DNA of 39,390 nucleotides. It comes from JAIBJP01 sp036506175 (lineage in GTDB: Bacteria; Actinomycetota; Thermoleophilia; Gaiellales; Gaiellaceae). Below the pieces are notes generated by a model. That model saw nothing but the letters and a program-made list of their open reading frames with translations, was not told the DNA's origin and did no database searches. The DNA lies in contig DASXSE010000002.1 in the NCBI GenBank assembly GCA_036506175.1, forward strand, positions 1 through 39,390. Reading direction: 5' to 3'. This document shows positions 38,026 through 39,390 of the stretch, one piece after another (position 1 is the stretch's first letter; the number at the start of each line of letters is the position of its first letter). Made by a program: the position numbers and the translations under genes.

Positions 38026-38056
38026 ACTTGTGGCGTGGGCGAGGAAGGCGTAGAAC
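38026..38056 (+). promoter_or_regulatory. ACTTGT-N18-GTAGAAC module, copy D
   Basis: ACTTGT (38026-38031) and GTAGAAC (38050-38056) are 18 bases apart. The spacer has GTGGGCGAGGAAGGC. The ABM-like start is 40 bases downstream. Confidence 0.78.
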
Positions 38057-38095
38057 TGCGACGTTCGCGCATCCATTGTCAGAGAGGAGCGAGGC

Positions 38096-38389
38096 ATGGC
38101 ATACGGAGTTGTTCACCGGTTCCGGGGAGGGACAAAGGAGCAATACGAAGCATCGCTCGAGAAGGTTCATCGCCACGGCGGCGCCGATCTGCCTGAAGGG
38201 CAGACACTGCATATCGGCGGCCAAACCGACGATGGGTGGATCGTCGTCGCGATCCACGACTCGCGCGAGAGCTGGGAGCGGTTCCGAGACGAGACGCTGA
38301 CACCCGGTCTTCAGCAGGTTGGGGAGGCGGGCTTCGCCGGCCCGCCGCAGGAAACGGCCTTCGAGGTCCACAAGCTCCAGCAGGCTTAG
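38096..38389 (+). CDS. ABM-fold / stress-type barrel protein
   Basis: This 97-residue protein has VVHRFRGGTKEQYEASLEKVH, IGGQTDDGWIVVAIHDSRESWERFRDETL and a closing FEVHKLQ strand, the dimeric alpha-beta barrel arrangement. His7 and His25 are the only histidines near the putative pocket; function is unknown. AGAGAGGAG lies upstream of ATG 38096. It is one of two proteins of this fold behind the ACTTGT-N18-GTAGAAC module. Confidence 0.75.
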   Translation: MAYGVVHRFRGGTKEQYEASLEKVHRHGGADLPEGQTLHIGGQTDDGWIVVAIHDSRESWERFRDETLTPGLQQVGEAGFAGPPQETAFEVHKLQQA

Positions 38390-38401
38390 CCGCTCGTCAC
38401 C

Positions 38402-38569
38402 ATGCGGCAACTGCCCCGCGCCTCACTCGACGACCGGATCTGCGTGTTCGCTCACCCGAAGACGAAGCGCGTGCGCTGGCGGAGCCTCCATCTGATGATC
38501 TGCCTGCGCTGCGAGTGCTTCTTCACTGACGACACGAAGTTGTGGCCTAATGCCGACCGCGCTGGATGA
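38402..38569 (+). CDS. Possible 55-residue Cys-containing protein
   Basis: ATG 38402 opens a 55-residue frame with a CLRCECFF motif and high third-base GC. It overlaps the next gene by 20 bases. No Shine-Dalgarno is obvious. It may be a real coupled gene or a chance frame. Confidence 0.35.
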   Translation: MRQLPRASLDDRICVFAHPKTKRVRWRSLHLMICLRCECFFTDDTKLWPNADRAG

Positions 38570-38798
38570 CCGCGTGGCGAGCTGGTTCACCTACCGAGTT
38601 CACATCGAACAGGAGACCTCCGACCAAAGCGTGACGTGGATATCGTCGCTGCCCCCCGAACACTTTCAGCCGGGACGGGTGTTCGAAGTAGAGGGAATGG
38701 CCATTCTGGTGAGAGGCACCCACGAGCCTGGCCCGGACGAGGATCTTCCCTTCGACCTCATCATCGACGCCGAGCGCGTTCGGGATCTCCCCCAATAA
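38550..38798 (+). CDS. Small hypothetical protein
   Basis: This 82-residue protein reads VTWISSLPPEHFQPGRVFEVEGMAILVRGTHEPGPDEDLPFDLIIDAERV, a likely beta-rich fold. No family is recognised. ATG 38550 begins inside the preceding small frame. Confidence 0.5.
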   Translation: MPTALDDRVASWFTYRVHIEQETSDQSVTWISSLPPEHFQPGRVFEVEGMAILVRGTHEPGPDEDLPFDLIIDAERVRDLPQ

Positions 38799-38969
38799 CA
38801 CGCTCGACGGCGTGGTAACCGACGGCTCGGGCTCCTTCACGGCAGATTACCCGACTCATTCCTCTGGGTCTTCTGCCCGCAGACCATGACGGTGATGGCG
38901 ACCGACGGGACTCGCAGCGCGAGCGACGATTACACCACGGACGCAGGCTGCGTCGCTCCACCGACCTAG
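38793..38969 (+). pseudogene. Decayed fragment of an Ig-like extracellular protein
   Basis: One frame reads NTLDGVVTDGSGSFTADYPT. Another then continues with CPQTMTVMATDGTRSASDDYTT and ends at TAG 38967. Joined, they resemble a bacterial Ig-like repeat of the type D-G-S-F-x-Y-P...-V-x-A-T-D-G-T-x-S-A-S. There is no start and there is a frame break near 38870, so it is probably a remnant. Confidence 0.4.
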
Positions 38970-39034
38970 GCTGCACGGCTCCTTGAAACGAGAGTGGGCG
39001 CGGCTATAGCGCCGGCCCCGAACCTTCTAGGGCC

Positions 39035-39340
39035 TTATTGCGAACGCCGAAGAGTCAGAATGATCCGCCGCACGACCGCCGTCGGTCGGCTCACCGGTCG
39101 GCGCTGCCGCAACGTGCGAGCGACGATGACGTCGACGCCCTGCTCGTCGCGGCAGTCGTGACAGTAAACGGAGCCGCATCGAGCGAGCCCATCCGCGATA
39201 GTGCCGCCGCACTGGATGCAAGCGTCTGGCGAGCCTTGCCAGGATATGCCCACAGGGACCGCTCCCTCTCCCGTTGATCCGCCGCAATCGCGTCCCGCCG
39301 GAGTTGCCGCAGCGACGGTCGCACTTCTCAGTCTCGTCAA
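39035..39340 (-). CDS. Zinc-ribbon-like protein, possibly frameshifted
   Basis: The frame contains DACIQCGGTIADGLARCGSV followed by YCHDCRDEQG. The Cys spacing C-x2-C-x10-C-x4-C-x2-C is a convincing zinc site. The first third of the same frame is low complexity. An overlapping frame (39091-39324) encodes a better N-terminus (RQLRRDAIAADQRERERSLW). One base may have been gained or lost near 39240. If so, the true gene starts at GTG 39324. Confidence 0.4.
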   Translation of the reverse strand: MTRLRSATVAAATPAGRDCGGSTGEGAVPVGISWQGSPDACIQCGGTIADGLARCGSVYCHDCRDEQGVDVIVARTLRQRRPVSRPTAVVRRIILTLRRSQ

Positions 39341-39390
39341 CCTGCTGAAGCCGTCAAGGGCTGTCGCACACTTTCGTGCGCGAAGAACGT

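Overview
The window is GC-rich DNA from an actinomycete. The gene set and order suggest a deep-branching class such as Thermoleophilia (Gaiellales/Solirubrobacterales), but that placement is inference. Supporting signs are a zinc-ribbon/FHA gene next to a MerR regulator (as in the GarA/OdhI-FtsR loci of other actinobacteria), a short single-motif RsiG-like protein, a guanylyltransferase/phosphomutase fusion, heavy use of GTG and TTG starts, and several apparently leaderless promoters with a -10 box right before the start codon. I see no rRNA, tRNA, CRISPR array, transposase or integrase.

Positions 1-29 kb are dense and mostly housekeeping. In order: a secreted subtilisin with a Trp pentapeptide tail (cut by the window edge); a membrane GGDEF/HD-GYP cyclic-di-GMP enzyme; a sulfotransferase; a homing-endonuclease-associated-repeat protein; a class II glutamine amidotransferase; two RpoD-type sigma factors around a PHP phosphatase; a GAF protein with a decayed GGDEF domain; a RES/Xre toxin-antitoxin pair; a secreted glycoside-hydrolase-like protein; an EamA exporter; a minus-strand regulatory operon (RsiG-like, FHA, MerR, apt); a nucleotidyltransferase/phosphomutase with a CDP-alcohol phosphatidyltransferase; a HutF-like amidohydrolase; an M23 peptidase; proC; a GH15 enzyme; and RTX-repeat and coiled-coil proteins.

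Positions 29-39.4 kb look accessory. Genes are short (21 to about 225 residues), strands alternate, and non-coding gaps are long. This part holds two related 21-22 residue membrane microproteins and a 50-residue Cys/His microprotein. It also has three copies of a hairpin-plus-tRNA-tail-like element, four degenerate copies of another repeat, and at least two frame-broken gene remnants.

Three themes stand out. First, cyclic-di-GMP: a maker/breaker fusion, a decayed GGDEF protein and a candidate c-di-GMP-binding anti-sigma lie within 17 kb. Second, five short perfect inverted repeats sit at or near candidate promoters. Third, a 31-bp module (ACTTGT, 18 bases, GTAGAAC) occurs four times with identical spacing, ahead of a cupin, a GNAT acetyltransferase and two monooxygenase-fold proteins. 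This suggests a small co-regulated stress-type regulon.
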